A stretch of 64,000 bases of DNA from an uncultured Algibacter sp. (lineage in GTDB: Bacteria > Bacteroidota > Bacteroidia > Flavobacteriales > Flavobacteriaceae), in assembly GCF_947495925.1 (NCBI RefSeq), contig NZ_CANMAU010000004.1, positions 248,001 to 312,000 of the forward strand. The letters are read 5' to 3'. Positions 35,152 to 42,739 of the stretch are shown one piece after another (position 1 is the stretch's first letter; the number at the start of each line of letters is the position of its first letter). Position numbers and translations under genes: made by a program. The notes beneath the pieces are model-generated. The model was not told the origin of the DNA. It made no database searches and worked only from the letters and a program-made list of their open reading frames with translations.

Positions 35152-36366
35152 TTACGCTTTACGCTCCAACAATGCCATGTAAAACCCATCAAAACCACTG
35201 GTGCTTGCCAATAGTTTTTTGTCTTTTACTAATTTAAAACTAGCGCCAGCTACAGATTTTAAAAAGGCATTTACTTGGTTTTGGTTTTCAGAAGGCAAAA
35301 CGGAACAAGTGGCGTAAACTAATTTACCGCCTTCTTTTACCATTTTAGAGTATTGCTGTAATACGTCTTGTTGTACCCCTCTTATGCGGTCTAAAAACTC
35401 TGGTTCTAGTTTCCATTTAGCATCAGGGTTTCTTCTTAAAACGCCTAACCCGGAACATGGGGCGTCTATTAAAACACGGTCTGCTTTATTGTATAGTTTT
35501 TTGATTGGTTTTGTAGAATCAATCACTTTTAAATCTATGTTATGTACACCGTTTCTACGAGCTCTTATTTTAAGCTTTTTAAGTTTGCTTTCATAGATGT
35601 CCATGGCTATAATTTGCCCTTTGTTTTGCATTAAAGAAGCGATGTGCAATGTTTTTCCTCCCGCACCTGCACATGTGTCTACCACCTTCATGCCTGGTGC
35701 CACATCTAGAAAATCGGCCACCAATTGCGAGGATGCATCTTGTACTTCAAAATAACCTTTTTTAAAGGCATCGGTTACAAATACATTGGCACGTTCGGTT
35801 AGTATTAAAGCAGAGTCGTAGCCTTTTATAAATTCGGTTTCAATACCATTATCGGCTAATGTGTTTTGTAAATTTTCTTTAGTAGTTTTTAAAGTATTGG
35901 TTCTTAAAATAACGTCTGCCTTTTCGTTTTGCATGGCTATTTCTTTGGTCCACTTAGCTTCGCCTAATTCTTCTAAACCAACGGCATCTATCCAATCTGG
36001 AATGGATTCTCTAAATTTTCTGATTTTAGAAAGCTCATCAAAACGTCCTTTAATTTTACGTAAAGGTGTGTTTTCAAAATATTTCCAGTCGGGTAATTTT
36101 ATGCCTTTTAAGGTTGCCCAAACGGCAAACATGCGCCAAAGGTTATCACGGTCATAAGGTTCTTTTACTTCTGCAATTTCTGCATATAGGCGTTTCCAGC
36201 GTACTATGTCGTAAACGGTTTCGGCTACAAAGCCTCTATCCCGAGCGCCCCAACGTTTATCGCGCTTAAGTAATTGTTGGATAACTTTATCGGCGTATTT
36301 GCCTTCGTTAAATATAAGTGTTAATCCGTCTATCACGGCGAAGCAAAGATTTCTGTGTAATCGCAT
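35152..36366 (-). CDS. RsmB/NOP-family RNA cytosine-C5 methyltransferase
   Basis: 404 residues. The SAM-binding motif is KVVDTCAGAGGKTLHIA (~residue 230). The two catalytic cysteines are in DAPCSGLGVLRRNPD and VYATCSVLPSENQ. An N-terminal NusB-like helical region (~1-140) is present, with RDRGFVAETVYDIVRW. It methylates cytosine in 16S rRNA, by family. A TACCTTTG -7 box lies on the minus strand at 36385-36392, about 20 bases upstream of the ATG, so the leader is very short. E. coli RsmB is the nearest named relative; the exact target base is inferred. Confidence 0.9.
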   Translation of the reverse strand: MRLHRNLCFAVIDGLTLIFNEGKYADKVIQQLLKRDKRWGARDRGFVAETVYDIVRWKRLYAEIAEVKEPYDRDNLWRMFAVWATLKGIKLPDWKYFENTPLRKIKGRFDELSKIRKFRESIPDWIDAVGLEELGEAKWTKEIAMQNEKADVILRTNTLKTTKENLQNTLADNGIETEFIKGYDSALILTERANVFVTDAFKKGYFEVQDASSQLVADFLDVAPGMKVVDTCAGAGGKTLHIASLMQNKGQIIAMDIYESKLKKLKIRARRNGVHNIDLKVIDSTKPIKKLYNKADRVLIDAPCSGLGVLRRNPDAKWKLEPEFLDRIRGVQQDVLQQYSKMVKEGGKLVYATCSVLPSENQNQVNAFLKSVAGASFKLVKDKKLLASTSGFDGFYMALLERKA

Positions 36367-36555
36367 GGTGTTTTATTGAGCCTGCAAAGGTACGTTATAA
36401 ATGTGTAATTGAGTAATGATGTATTTGTTTAAGATATTTAGTTTTATTCTTTTAAATTGCGTTTGGGTTTACCTTTGATTTGTTGAGCTAGTATGATTGA
36501 GTTAAAGACTTTTTTAGAGATTGGTCTGGTAGTCAAAAAACATTTTTACATCGCG

Positions 36556-36583
36556 CAAGTTTAATTTTTTTTAAGCATCTAAA
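36556..36583 (+). promoter_or_regulatory. ECF promoter 1 (autoregulated sigma gene)
   Basis: CAAGTTT at 36556-36562, a 12-base spacer, GCATCTAAA at 36575-36583. Identical elements with identical spacing occur at 37192, 38167 and 40040. A palindrome AAACTTATATATAAGTTT (36581-36598) overlaps the end of this copy. The TTG start of the sigma gene is 28 bases downstream. Confidence 0.8.
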
Positions 36584-36610
36584 CTTATATATAAGTTTAA
36601 CATCTATTAT

Positions 36611-37189
36611 TTGTCTGAAAACGAATTTATAGCAGAATTACGAAACCATAATGCGAATGCCTATGGGAAGTTGTTGGATCAATTTCAGCAGAAAGTGTTC
36701 GCTACATGTTTATCATTTGTTCCCAACAAAGAGGATGCCGAAGATATTGCTCAAGAAGTATTTGTTGAGGTTTTTAAAAGTATTGGAAAGTTTAAAGGAA
36801 ACTCAAAGTTATCGACTTGGATCTATAGAATAACTACTAATAAATGCCTGGAGTTTATTAGAAAACGAAATACAAAAAAGCGGTTTGGTTTTTTGCAGTC
36901 TATTATGGGAAATGATATTCCTATAGATAAAACCAGTTATTTTACAGAGATGAACCACCCGGGGATTATTTTAGAAAATAAAGAGAACAGCGAAGTTTTA
37001 TTCCATGCTATCAATCAACTTCCTGATGCGCAGAAGGTGATATTTACATTGCATAAAGTAGATGGAAAGAGTTACCAAGAGATTAGTGCTATTACAGAGA
37101 AAAGTGTGTCATCTGTTGAGTCGCTCATGTTTCGGGCAAAAAAGAATTTACAGAAGCTTTTAAGTAATTTTTATAAAAATAATAGTTAA
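36611..37189 (+). CDS. ECF-type RNA polymerase sigma factor (module 1)
   Basis: 192 residues. Region 2 reads CLSFVPNKEDAEDIAQEVFVEVFKSIGKF with the STWIYRITTNKCLEFIRKR segment. Region 4 reads QLPDAQKVIFTLHKVDGKSYQEISAITEKSVSSVESLMFRAKK. The start is TTG at 36611, since no ATG lies between the promoter and region 2. It is followed by an anti-sigma candidate and a Spy-like periplasmic protein. The sigma gene itself and three downstream transcription units carry the same CAAGTTT-N12-GCATCTAAA promoter, so it very probably transcribes its own gene and this cluster. Confidence 0.92.
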   Translation: MSENEFIAELRNHNANAYGKLLDQFQQKVFATCLSFVPNKEDAEDIAQEVFVEVFKSIGKFKGNSKLSTWIYRITTNKCLEFIRKRNTKKRFGFLQSIMGNDIPIDKTSYFTEMNHPGIILENKENSEVLFHAINQLPDAQKVIFTLHKVDGKSYQEISAITEKSVSSVESLMFRAKKNLQKLLSNFYKNNS

Positions 37190-37191
37190 CG

Positions 37192-37219
37192 CAAGTTTTT
37201 AAAATTTATTGCATCTAAA
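37192..37219 (+). promoter_or_regulatory. ECF promoter 2 (anti-sigma and Spy-like genes)
   Basis: CAAGTTT (37192-37198), 12 bases, GCATCTAAA (37211-37219), starting two bases after the sigma-factor stop. The ATG of the next gene is only nine bases downstream, so the transcript would be nearly leaderless. Confidence 0.8.
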
Positions 37220-37227
37220 TATTTGAT

Positions 37228-37554
37228 ATGGATACAGAGAGAAATATACAGCATAAAATTAACGATACTTTTGATGCTTTGGATAGCATAAAACCCGTTA
37301 ATGTGTCTCCATTTTTTAAAGAAAAAACCATGAATAAACTTTTTTCTGAAAAGGAGGAAGTACAGCAGGCTGACCTGTGGTCGTGGTTTACACCTAAACT
37401 ACAGTTAGCAGCTTTAGTTTGTGTAGTTGTCTTAAATGTAATTGCTTTTACAAGATTAGAAGCAACTGCCACTTACGAAGAAAGTGTTATGGAGTTTGCA
37501 GAGTCTTATGGGTTATCTCCTAATGATAATGATATTTCAATTTTAAATAATTAG
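37228..37554 (+). CDS. Putative membrane anti-sigma factor (module 1)
   Basis: 108 residues: a charged N-terminal half with KPVNVSPFFKEKTMNKLF, one membrane helix (LAALVCVVVLNVIAFTRL, ~70-88), and a short acidic periplasmic tail of about 20 residues. I recognise no anti-sigma zinc motif (HxxxCxxC). The assignment rests on position directly after the ECF gene, the single membrane span and the match in layout with the gene after the second ECF factor at 43246. It has its own ECF promoter. Confidence 0.6.
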   Translation: MDTERNIQHKINDTFDALDSIKPVNVSPFFKEKTMNKLFSEKEEVQQADLWSWFTPKLQLAALVCVVVLNVIAFTRLEATATYEESVMEFAESYGLSPNDNDISILNN

Positions 37555-37556
37555 TT

Positions 37557-38090
37557 ATGAAGAGAAATTTACTCTTATATATTTTGCTTCTTTTTCTAAT
37601 TATTGTGAATGGTTTTTTTCTTTATAATTATTTAGGAAATCCTGATAAGGAGCAGCAACAAGAGGCACGAAAACCTCCCGGAGCTTTTTTAATGGATGAA
37701 TTAGGTTTTAGTAATTCACAAAAAGACGAGTTTAGGGTTTTAACTAGAGAACATAGGCAACGCATTCGTGGTATTTCTGATGAGATTAGACAGTTAAAGG
37801 ATGAGTTGTTTAGTGGATTGTCTGATACTTCTTCCCGTGGTGCTGATACAGATTCTATTGCCACTTTAATTGGCAAAAATGAAGCCGCAAAAGATTTAGA
37901 AGTTCTTAGGCACTTTAAACAAGTAGAGGCATTGTGTAAAGCGCAACAGAAAGAGAAGTTTAGAAAAATAATTCATGATGCGCTTAAACGGGGAGGCAGA
38001 GATCAAAGGCCGCCAAGAGGTGTAAGGCCAAATGACAGACCGCCAAGACCTAGAGATAGAGAAGGGAATAGACCACCACCTCTTCATTAA
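37557..38090 (+). CDS. Spy/CpxP-like periplasmic sensor protein (module 1)
   Basis: 177 residues, two bases after the previous stop. An uncleaved N-terminal membrane helix (LLLYILLLFLIIVNGFFLYNYL) is followed by a helical, charged domain with the LTXXQ-type pattern ELGFSNSQKDEFRVLTREHRQRI and a second long helix (DLEVLRHFKQVEALCKAQQ). The tail is rich in Arg and Pro (RPPRGVRPNDRPPRPRDRE). This matches the Spy/ZraP 'periplasmic heavy-metal sensor' class of chaperone-like proteins. In this setting it may sense metal or misfolded protein and feed back on the ECF system; that is inference. Confidence 0.7.
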   Translation: MKRNLLLYILLLFLIIVNGFFLYNYLGNPDKEQQQEARKPPGAFLMDELGFSNSQKDEFRVLTREHRQRIRGISDEIRQLKDELFSGLSDTSSRGADTDSIATLIGKNEAAKDLEVLRHFKQVEALCKAQQKEKFRKIIHDALKRGGRDQRPPRGVRPNDRPPRPRDREGNRPPPLH

Positions 38091-38109
38091 AGGACTACTG
38101 AAAGATTTT

Positions 38110-38141
38110 AAAGACCTTCAAAATATTGAAGGTCTTTTTTT
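38110..38141 (+). terminator. Terminator after the sigma/anti-sigma/Spy-like unit
   Basis: AAGACCTTCAA / TTGAAGGTCTT with a 4-base loop and a run of seven T. It separates the module from the next ECF promoter at 38167. Confidence 0.85.
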
Positions 38142-38166
38142 ATGTTTTATTTAACAGATGGATTCA

Positions 38167-38194
38167 CAAGTTTAAAAACATGAGCGCATCTAAA
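38167..38194 (+). promoter_or_regulatory. ECF promoter 3 (EF-hand and CotH genes)
   Basis: CAAGTTT (38167-38173), 12 bases, GCATCTAAA (38186-38194). The EF-hand ATG is 27 bases downstream. It is identical in both boxes and spacing to promoters 1, 2 and 4. Confidence 0.8.
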
Positions 38195-38220
38195 GGTGTA
38201 TAACAATAAAATTTTAAAAG

Positions 38221-38505
38221 ATGAAAAATGTATTGAGAACAGGTGTTTTAGTTTTTGGAATTACACTTTTTGTGTCTACAAGTTCTTTTGGGCAATCTGA
38301 AAATAGAGGAGAAAGGAAGAAACGTCCAACTTTTGCGCAATTATTAGAAAAGATGGATGCCAATGAAGATGGAAAATTATCGAAGAAAGAAGTTAAGGGG
38401 CCATTAAAAGAACATTTTGATAAAGTCGATGAAGATGAAGATGGGTTTATAACAGAAGAGGAATTTAAGAAGGCTCCTAAGCCAAAAAGAAAAGAAAGAG
38501 AATAG
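38221..38505 (+). CDS. Small exported EF-hand protein
   Basis: 94 residues with a signal peptide (cleavage after FVSTSSFG is plausible). There are two canonical EF-hand loops: D46-A-N-E-D-G-K-L-S-K-K-E57 and D70-E-D-E-D-G-F-I-T-E-E-E81. The C-terminus is basic (KPKRKERE). It should bind calcium in the periplasm or at the surface. It is transcribed from an ECF promoter and followed 21 bases later by the CotH kinase gene, so the pair may act together. Confidence 0.85.
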   Translation: MKNVLRTGVLVFGITLFVSTSSFGQSENRGERKKRPTFAQLLEKMDANEDGKLSKKEVKGPLKEHFDKVDEDEDGFITEEEFKKAPKPKRKERE

Positions 38506-38526
38506 AAAAAACTTAAAACTATAGCT

Positions 38527-39969
38527 ATGAAAACGATAAATTTAATAAAATCAATAAGTCAAACATCAATTTTTGTATTACTTGTGTTATGCTTTGTTGG
38601 GTGTAGTAATGATGACAACGCGGTTCAGGAGATAGCGGACGGGGAGGAAGAGCAGCAAGAAGATGCTGTAATAGACGATACAGATTTTGAAGCCATAGAT
38701 TGGACAACAGAAACGCATACCAAGGATGTCGATCCAAATTTTGATGAGGTTTTTGAAGACAACACAGTAAAAAGGTTGGATATAGTTATTACAGAAGCTC
38801 GATGGCAAAGTATGTTGGATGATATGACTGCTGCCTATGGAACTTTTGGTGGAGGAAATACTGGTGGCGGTTTAATGGAAACCGATGAAAACCCCATTTT
38901 CGTACCTGCCGAAGTATATTATAATAATAAGCAATGGTATCGCGTTGGCGTTCGGTTTAAAGGGAATTCTAGTTTACAGTCGAGTTGGAGAAATGGGATT
39001 TTGAAATTATCATTTAAATTGGATTTTGATGAGTTTGAAGATGAATATCCGCAAATTGATAATCAACGGTTCTATGGATTTAAAAAATTAAGTCTTAAAA
39101 ACAATTTTGATGATAAATCCATGTTGCGTGAAAAAGTTGCTGGCGATATCTTTAGAAATGCTGGTTTAGTTGGTTCTCATACCGCATTTTACACCCTCTA
39201 TGTAGATCATGGTGATGGACCTCAATACTTTGGATTGTATACTTTAGTTGAAGAGGTTGACGATACGGTTATAGATGAGCAGTTTTCTGACGATGATGGA
39301 AATTTATACAAGCCAGATGGCGATGCAGCAAGTTTTGCCGTTGGAACTTTTAGTGAAGAAGAGTACGTTAAGAAAACTAATGAAGATGAGGCCGATTTTT
39401 CGGATGTTCAAGCTTTATTGACTACAATTAATGATGGTTTGAGAGAAACAGATGCCGCAACATGGAGAACAAATCTTGAAGCTGTTTTTGATACCGATGT
39501 GTTTTTAAAATACTTAGCCGTTAATACCATAGTTCAAAATTGGGATACTTATGGGCGTATGACCCATAATTATTTTCTTTACAATAATCCAGATATGGGT
39601 AAATTAACCTGGATTCCATGGGATAATAATGAAGCACTCCAGGATGGAAAAAGAGGGGGTTCATTGGCATTAGATTTTTCCGATTTGAATACTTCAGAGT
39701 GGCCAATAATTGGTTATATGTATCAAGATGAAATGTATCGAGCTAAATATGAAACCTATCTTCAAGAGGTTGTAGACGAGGCTTTTAATACAAGTAACAT
39801 GCAAGTATTATACAGTTCGTATGCCACTTTAATAGAACAATATGCAACATCAGAACTCGATGGGTTCACCTTTTTGAATTCGAGTTCTGATTTTCAAACG
39901 GCTGTTAGTCAATTAAAAAATCATGTAGCATCACGAAATTCTGCTGTGAATAGTTACTTAAATAAATAA
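38527..39969 (+). CDS. CotH-family kinase-like lipoprotein
   Basis: 480 residues with a lipoprotein signal (lipobox LCFVGC, Cys26) and an acidic linker (EEEQQEDAVIDDTD). The CotH fold covers ~75-420: RLDIVITEARWQSML, RVGVRFKGNSSL, the KLSLKNNFDDKSMLREKVA segment, YFGLYTLVEEVDD, GNLYKPDG, and the catalytic-type NTIVQNWDTYGRMTHNYFLY and WIPWDNNEAL stretches. CotH proteins are atypical kinases; in Bacillus spores CotH phosphorylates coat proteins. Here it would act outside the inner membrane. Its partner EF-hand gene and ECF promoter point to a calcium- or stress-linked role; the substrate is unknown. Confidence 0.88.
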   Translation: MKTINLIKSISQTSIFVLLVLCFVGCSNDDNAVQEIADGEEEQQEDAVIDDTDFEAIDWTTETHTKDVDPNFDEVFEDNTVKRLDIVITEARWQSMLDDMTAAYGTFGGGNTGGGLMETDENPIFVPAEVYYNNKQWYRVGVRFKGNSSLQSSWRNGILKLSFKLDFDEFEDEYPQIDNQRFYGFKKLSLKNNFDDKSMLREKVAGDIFRNAGLVGSHTAFYTLYVDHGDGPQYFGLYTLVEEVDDTVIDEQFSDDDGNLYKPDGDAASFAVGTFSEEEYVKKTNEDEADFSDVQALLTTINDGLRETDAATWRTNLEAVFDTDVFLKYLAVNTIVQNWDTYGRMTHNYFLYNNPDMGKLTWIPWDNNEALQDGKRGGSLALDFSDLNTSEWPIIGYMYQDEMYRAKYETYLQEVVDEAFNTSNMQVLYSSYATLIEQYATSELDGFTFLNSSSDFQTAVSQLKNHVASRNSAVNSYLNK

Positions 39970-40002
39970 AGAGTTAGTTTGGTTTGTTAGTTTTTTGAAA
40001 AG

Positions 40003-40030
40003 AGCTTCGCACCATGGTGAAGCTTTTTTT
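40003..40030 (+). terminator. Terminator after the CotH gene
   Basis: A stem built from AGCTT…CACC and GGTG…AAGCT with a small bulge, followed by seven T. It ends ten bases before ECF promoter 4, so an ATG inside it (40014) cannot be the start of the next gene. Confidence 0.65.
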
Positions 40031-40039
40031 AATAAACCA

Positions 40040-40067
40040 CAAGTTTTTTCTAGAAGCTGCATCTAAA
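40040..40067 (+). promoter_or_regulatory. ECF promoter 4 (small membrane protein, YHYH, YwqK-like, SCO)
   Basis: CAAGTTT (40040-40046), 12 bases, GCATCTAAA (40059-40067). The ATG at 40089 is 22 bases downstream. The next four genes follow without a terminator. Confidence 0.8.
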
Positions 40068-40088
40068 AGAATAAACAAACCCAAAATA

Positions 40089-40241
40089 ATGCAATTTAAC
40101 CGAAGTAAATTCATGATTGTACTAGCTATTTCAATTATAGTATTACTCATTTTAAATATTTATATGATATTTAATTTATTTGGTGCTGATGAAGATCAGA
40201 AAAAGGCTACAACAGAATTAGTACTAAGAAAACTAAAATAA
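40089..40241 (+). CDS. Small single-span membrane protein
   Basis: 50 residues from ATG 40089: basic N-terminus (MQFNRSKFM), one membrane helix (IVLAISIIVLLILNIYMIFNLF) and a short polar tail. An in-frame ATG at 40014 lies in the preceding terminator and upstream of the promoter, so the shorter form is chosen. No family recognised. It is the first gene of the fourth ECF-driven unit. Confidence 0.65.
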   Translation: MQFNRSKFMIVLAISIIVLLILNIYMIFNLFGADEDQKKATTELVLRKLK

Positions 40242-40254
40242 ACAGAGATTAACT

Positions 40255-41034
40255 ATGAGAAAAATAAAAGACTTTGCTATAGTGGCTTTATGTATGCTTT
40301 TCATTTTTGTTGCATGTTCAAGCGGAGATGATACTTTAGAAGTTGCACAAGAGGAAGAGCAAGAAGAAGTTGGAGACACAGATTACGACATAACTGGTGT
40401 ACTTTCAAAATTTGAAGGAACCGGGTTGTCTTTCGCTGTAAATGGAAATACAGTTACTTTTACAACATCCGATTTACCAAATCACCCAAGTCCGTATTAT
40501 GAGACAAGTAATCCTTTATATGAAGCTTATAATGGGACGAACTCAAATTTTAATTTAAACCCGAATAGAATAAGTGAACAAAATATTGTGTTCACTATAA
40601 CACTTAATCCGGCTGAAGCATCAGATAAACAAGTTACAGGTTTGGGACCAATTGGCATTTCAAGAAATGGTGTGGTTTTTTATAACCAATATGCAGGTCC
40701 AGACGAACCTTTAACTAATGAGATTAACTCCTTCGACCAGTATTTAGGTCATCCTCAACGTACGGGACAATATCATTATCATATTGAACCTACATTTTTA
40801 ACACAGCAGTTTGGGGAGGATGCTTTTTTAGGCCTTTTATCTGATGGTTTTCCCGTTTACGGACCCATGGAAAATGGAGAGGTTGTTACAAATTCAGATT
40901 TGGATGCTTATCATGGTCATACTTCGACGACCGCTGATTTTCCGGATGGTATTTATCATTACCATATAACAAGCGAAGATCCGTATTTGAATGGTAACGG
41001 GTATTTTGGAACTCCTGGAAATATAACACGATAA
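40255..41034 (+). CDS. YHYH-domain lipoprotein
   Basis: 259 residues with a lipoprotein signal (FIFVACSSGDD, Cys21) and an acidic linker. The YHYH motif appears twice: TGQYHYHIEPTFL and DGIYHYHITSEDPYLNG, with DGFPVYGPMENGEVV between them. Clustered His and Tyr suggest metal binding, but the family's function is not known to me. It lies 13 bases after the small membrane protein and abuts the next gene. Co-occurrence with a SCO protein in the same unit makes copper handling a reasonable guess. Confidence 0.85.
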   Translation: MRKIKDFAIVALCMLFIFVACSSGDDTLEVAQEEEQEEVGDTDYDITGVLSKFEGTGLSFAVNGNTVTFTTSDLPNHPSPYYETSNPLYEAYNGTNSNFNLNPNRISEQNIVFTITLNPAEASDKQVTGLGPIGISRNGVVFYNQYAGPDEPLTNEINSFDQYLGHPQRTGQYHYHIEPTFLTQQFGEDAFLGLLSDGFPVYGPMENGEVVTNSDLDAYHGHTSTTADFPDGIYHYHITSEDPYLNGNGYFGTPGNITR

Positions 41035-41604
41035 TTGAGATTTACCTTTTTAAATATTGTTCTAGCCCTTTGCGTATTTTTTGGATGCAATTCAACTATA
41101 AATGAGCAAGTCGTTAATGTTTTAGATATAAACTTGACCTTAGATAATGGTGTGTTGTTTTATAATAAATCTCCTTTCAACGGCATTATCATGTCGAGTT
41201 ACGATTCTGGAGTTATAAAGAGTAAGGTTGAATATATTGAAGGACGAAAAGATGGATCTGAAATTCAGTGGTATGAAAATGGAAGCAAACTCATGGAGCG
41301 TTTTTATGCTAAAGGCTTCAAAGTAGGAATACACAAAGCGTGGTGGGAGAACGGTAATTTAAAATTCGAGTATCATTTTAATAACGAAGGGAAGTACAAT
41401 GGAAGCATGAAAGAATGGTATCAATCTGGGCAACCGCTAAGGGCTTTTAATTATAAGAACGGAAAGGAAGATGGTGCGCAAAGACTTTGGAAACCAGACG
41501 GACAAATTAAAGCAAATTATCAAGTGATAAAAGGTGAGCGCTTTGGGTTAATAGGTTTGAAAAAATGCTATACCGTAACCGTTAATAATGACGAGGTAAA
41601 ATGA
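41035..41604 (+). CDS. YwqK-like (MORN-variant repeat) lipoprotein
   Basis: 189 residues from TTG 41035, which directly follows the previous stop. The lipoprotein signal ends at LCVFFGC. Repeats of the YwqK/MORN-variant type follow: KDGSEIQWYENGSKLMERF, GIHKAWWENGNLKFEYHF and GSMKEWYQSGQPLRAFNYKNG. Automatic annotation often calls these 'antitoxin YwqK-like', but a membrane-anchored lipoprotein with such repeats is more likely a structural or binding protein. It overlaps the SCO gene by four bases. Confidence 0.78.
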   Translation: MRFTFLNIVLALCVFFGCNSTINEQVVNVLDINLTLDNGVLFYNKSPFNGIIMSSYDSGVIKSKVEYIEGRKDGSEIQWYENGSKLMERFYAKGFKVGIHKAWWENGNLKFEYHFNNEGKYNGSMKEWYQSGQPLRAFNYKNGKEDGAQRLWKPDGQIKANYQVIKGERFGLIGLKKCYTVTVNNDEVK

Positions 41605-42236
41605 ATTATAAGCTAACACATATAAGTCTATTAATCTTAATAATGCTATTATCCTGCAAGGAAGAACGGAAAGAGCAATCTGTTTTAAGTTTGCCATATT
41701 TTAACACTCCGGATTTTACACCAGAATGGAACAGCCCCAAACATATAATACCAACGTTTTCATTTACTAATCAAAATGGAAACGAAGTAACTAATGAAAC
41801 TTATGAAGGTAAGATTTATATTGCCGATTTCTTTTTTACTAGCTGCCCTGGTATTTGTCCGAAGCTTACAAAAAACATGAAGGATATTCAGGAAGCCTAT
41901 AAAAATGACAGTGAAATTATGTTGCTATCTCATACGGTAATGCCCTGGAGAGATTCGGTACCCTTACTTAAGGATTATGCTCTAAAGAATAGTATTTTGG
42001 ATACTAAATGGAACTTAGTAACTGGTGATAAAGATGAACTATACAGTATGGCGAGAACAGGTTATTTTGCTGATGAAGATTTTACTAAAACGCAAGACCC
42101 CAGTAATTTTATACATACCGAGAACTTTGTACTTGTTGATAAAAAGGGGTACATCCGTGGTGTATATAATGGTACTATAGAAATTGATGTTATGCGATTA
42201 AAAAGACATATAGATATTCTAAAAAGGGAATTTTAG
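41601..42236 (+). CDS. SCO1/SenC-family copper chaperone-like lipoprotein
   Basis: 211 residues with a lipoprotein signal (LLSC, Cys19). A thioredoxin-like fold with the copper/redox motif SCPGICPK (C82, C86, CxxxC) and the distal His in DPSNFIHTENFVLVDKKG. SCO proteins deliver copper to cytochrome oxidase or act as thiol reductants. No oxidase genes are nearby; instead it closes the ECF-driven unit with YHYH and YwqK-like proteins. A terminator follows. Confidence 0.9.
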   Translation: MNYKLTHISLLILIMLLSCKEERKEQSVLSLPYFNTPDFTPEWNSPKHIIPTFSFTNQNGNEVTNETYEGKIYIADFFFTSCPGICPKLTKNMKDIQEAYKNDSEIMLLSHTVMPWRDSVPLLKDYALKNSILDTKWNLVTGDKDELYSMARTGYFADEDFTKTQDPSNFIHTENFVLVDKKGYIRGVYNGTIEIDVMRLKRHIDILKREF

Positions 42237-42256
42237 ATTAATTAATTTTTTGTTGT

Positions 42257-42286
42257 AAAGCTCCGTGTGGATTCGCGGAGCTTTTT
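42257..42286. terminator. Terminator between the convergent SCO and Spy-like genes
   Basis: AAAGCTCCG / CGGAGCTTT with a 10-base loop, followed by T on the plus strand. It overlaps the stop codon of the minus-strand gene by two bases. Confidence 0.7.
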
Positions 42287-42725
42287 AATGTCCTCCTTTT
42301 CTCTTCTTTTTATATTCTTCGAACATTTTTCTTTTAAAATCATCTTCAGCAACTTTGAGAAGAACTATTTTTTTCGCAGGAATGATGCTCGAAAGCTTTT
42401 TCGTAAAATCTAGACGCAGTTTAAGCATTCGAGTTTCAGCATCATTAAGCTTTGTTATAAAAGTATTTGCTTTTTCATTAGTCATATTGTCAGCATTCTC
42501 TTTTATTTCTTTTTTTAAGGCTCTAATTTCTTTATGTCTAATGTTTGAGATTTGATTTTCAAAGTCATTATATATTGGCCAAAACTCTTGAGCTTCCTTT
42601 TCAGATAAATCCAATTTTTCAGTAATAAAGGAGACTTTTAGCGCTTTGATGCGTTCGCGATTTCCATGTTGAGCTGTTATGTTTAAAGAGAATAACAGTA
42701 GAAATATTAGGAGTAGTTTTTTCAT
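42285..42725 (-). CDS. Spy/CpxP-like exported protein (module 2)
   Basis: 146 residues with a signal peptide (MKKLLLIFLLLFSLNITAQ). The rest is helical and highly charged, with ALKVSFITEKLDLSEKEAQEFWPIYNDFENQISNIRHKEIRALKKEIKE and a later LRLDFTKKLSSIIPAKKIVLLK, the pattern seen in Spy-like proteins encoded after ECF/anti-sigma pairs in Flavobacteriia. It is the counterpart of the protein at 37557 in the first module. Confidence 0.75.
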   Translation of the reverse strand: MKKLLLIFLLLFSLNITAQHGNRERIKALKVSFITEKLDLSEKEAQEFWPIYNDFENQISNIRHKEIRALKKEIKENADNMTNEKANTFITKLNDAETRMLKLRLDFTKKLSSIIPAKKIVLLKVAEDDFKRKMFEEYKKKRKGGH

Positions 42726-42739
42726 TTTAGGTGCGGGTT

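Noticed and set aside
36530-36538. TAGTCAAAA upstream of the first ECF gene, equal to the module 2 -10-like box
   Set aside because: No AAACYTT lies 12 bases upstream (the sequence there is TTTTTAG), so it lacks the second half of the motif and I count it as chance.
40014-40241. Longer start (ATG 40014) for the small membrane protein
   Set aside because: That ATG lies inside the CotH terminator and upstream of the ECF promoter at 40040-40067, so it would not be on the transcript.
41035-41604. YwqK-like protein as part of a toxin-antitoxin pair
   Set aside because: It has a lipoprotein signal and sits between two envelope lipoprotein genes; there is no toxin candidate beside it.
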